Shown here piece after piece: positions 62,877 through 64,000 of a stretch of DNA of 64,000 bases. Origin of the DNA: Cytobacillus horneckiae (lineage in GTDB: Bacteria; Bacillota; Bacilli; Bacillales; Cytobacillaceae); the NCBI RefSeq assembly GCF_002835735.1, contig NZ_PISD01000002.1, positions 1-64,000 on the forward strand, read 5' to 3'. Below the pieces are notes generated by a model, which was not told the origin of the DNA, did no database searches, and was given only the letters and a program-made list of their open reading frames with translations. The position numbers and the translations under genes are program-made. Position 1 is the stretch's first letter; each line of letters opens with the position of its first letter.

Positions 62877-64000
62877 TTAACTTGTACTTGAAAACATATA
62901 TTTCTTATAGTGATATCTTATCGAAAAAATCAATCCCATTGCAAGCATATTCCCCATCAAGGAACTTCCACCATAACTTATGAATGGAAGCGGTATGCCT
63001 GTAATAGGCAATACGCCAATAGTCATTCCAATATTCTGGAATACGTGGAATGTAATCATACTTATGACACCGACACAAATATAAGTATAAAAAGAGTTTT
63101 TAGTTTCCATGCCTACCTTTGTTATATGATAAATTAACAAGAAAAACAGGCTGATTAATATACTTGCGCCTACAAAGCCAAATTCTTCGCCAATTATACT
63201 AAAAATAAAGTCGGAATGGCTTTCTGGCAAATATACTTCACGCGTGCCAAATCCTTTGCCTGTTGTTTCTCCTGAGCCAATGGCAAGCAATGATCTTGTG
63301 AGCTGAAAACCCGTTGAACTCTGGTAATTATAAGGGTCCAGCCACGAATAGATTCTACCAAGTTGATAGGTTTTTACGCCAAGGTACTTTTCTAATAATT
63401 CAGGATGCCAAATAACAAAATAAAAAATAGTAGATGCCAAAGCCACGCCTGTCCCAAAAATAGGGGCAAGAATTTTCCAGCTTATGCCCGAAATAAAAAT
63501 CATCCCAAGCATGATAGAAATAAACACGAGTCCTGTTCCTAAATCTGGCTGCATCATTATTAGTATTAACGGAAGACCTGTCAGCACTAAAATTTTCATT
63601 AATAACGTAAAATCTGTTTTCACCGTTTTAACGAGATGCTTTTGATGATGATCATCTATCACTTTAGCTAAAGTGATAATAATAAAGACCTTTACGAGTT
63701 CTGCAGGCTGAATTTGTCCCATCACAGGAAAGCGTATCCACGCCTTTGCCCCGTTAATAACTGGGGCAATACTTTCAGGAGCAACAATCAGAAAGCCTAG
63801 CATCAATAGTCCAAATCCATAAACATACCATGCAATCTTCTTTAATTGATCCGAATCCAGTGTAATTACTAGTGCGATTATGCCAATACCAACTATATAC
63901 CAAACAATTTGTTTAAGAAAAAAATTATCTCCGTATTGACCAGTAGTTTGTGCACTATAGATGGAAACACAGCTAGCCAAAAACAATAAAAACAATATTA
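62877..64000 (-). CDS. FtsW/RodA/SpoVE family glycosyltransferase (partial, 5' end outside window)
   Basis: At least 372 residues of a SEDS-family, about ten-helix peptidoglycan glycosyltransferase. Typical patches: GAKAWIRFPVMGQIQPAELVK, MMQPDLGTGLVF, PESHSDFIFSIIGEEFGFVG and GIPLPFISYGGSSL. The frame stays open to the window edge and the N-terminal helix begins mid-way (FLASCVSIYSAQTTG), so the start lies beyond position 64000. RodA is more likely than FtsW from ESIAPVINGAKAW. It works in cell wall elongation with a class B penicillin-binding protein. Confidence 0.9.
   Translation of the reverse strand, partial: ILFLLFLASCVSIYSAQTTGQYGDNFFLKQIVWYIVGIGIIALVITLDSDQLKKIAWYVYGFGLLMLGFLIVAPESIAPVINGAKAWIRFPVMGQIQPAELVKVFIIITLAKVIDDHHQKHLVKTVKTDFTLLMKILVLTGLPLILIMMQPDLGTGLVFISIMLGMIFISGISWKILAPIFGTGVALASTIFYFVIWHPELLEKYLGVKTYQLGRIYSWLDPYNYQSSTGFQLTRSLLAIGSGETTGKGFGTREVYLPESHSDFIFSIIGEEFGFVGASILISLFFLLIYHITKVGMETKNSFYTYICVGVISMITFHVFQNIGMTIGVLPITGIPLPFISYGGSSLMGNMLAMGLIFSIRYHYKKYMFSSTS

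Overview
The window is chromosomal DNA of an endospore-forming, low-GC Gram-positive bacterium of the Bacillaceae (Bacillus sensu lato). Evidence: gene content and order follow the B. subtilis yut-yun-yur-yus neighbourhood (iscA-like yutM, yuzB, yutJ, yuzD, yutI, thrBC-hom, yutHGFEDC, lipA, lytH, yunC, suf, met, yusEF, gcvH, yusI, fadNAE, yuzL), there are two germinant-receptor operons and several spore proteins, Shine-Dalgarno sites are strong, and TTG/GTG starts are common. No rRNA, tRNA or CRISPR array was seen.

Layout. 1-1.2 kb: a secreted acidic/basic preproprotein-like gene translationally coupled to a small membrane protein (possible toxin/immunity pair). 1.4-4.6 kb: a small integrated element with two tyrosine recombinases, a winged-helix replication-type protein and a zinc-ribbon peptide; the full-size integrase has its ribosome binding site buried in an 18-bp hairpin. 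4.8-7.9 kb: Fe-S carriers and redox proteins. 8-9.5 kb: SDR oxidoreductase with its TetR regulator. 9.7-13 kb: hom-thrC-thrB threonine operon with 4-base overlaps. 13.2-21.8 kb: 2-hydroxyacid dehydrogenase, spore and conserved yut genes, lipA, lytH. 21.8-26.6 kb: complete branched-chain amino acid ABC transporter. 27-29.4 kb: NhaC-family transporter (probable lysine transporter) behind a clear lysine riboswitch, but separated from it by about 360 bp of odd structured DNA. 29.5-33.1 kb: gerX operon whose C subunit is broken by one in-frame stop. 33.5-37.4 kb: yunC, DUF72, a lone amino-acid N-hydroxylase, and two small repeat-rich or basic proteins. 38-43.3 kb: sufCDSUB. 44.3-48.7 kb: methionine ABC transporter and O-acetylhomoserine sulfhydrylase, each behind its own SAM-I riboswitch. 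48.8-51.6 kb: yus genes and gcvH. 51.8-57.3 kb: fadN-fadA-fadE beta-oxidation operon with a perfect FadR-type operator. 57.5-58.7 kb: yuzL, coat-type proteins, a small DUF2573-like gene. 59.2-62.8 kb: a second, intact germinant-receptor operon. The window ends inside a rodA-like gene.

As a system, most genes are housekeeping: Fe-S assembly (suf, A-type and NifU-like carriers), lipoate and lipoyl-protein functions, aspartate-family amino acids (threonine, lysine, methionine), fatty acid degradation and spore biology. The most unusual parts are the left-end secreted pair, the mini-element, the lysine-riboswitch/nhaC spacer, the MITE-like palindromic element at 26.9-27.2 kb, the tandem stem-loop arrays at 19.4 and 50.3 kb, the IS200/IS605-like remnant at 58.9 kb, and a 50-codon gene near 43.6 kb. 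All family assignments are by reading, without database searches.
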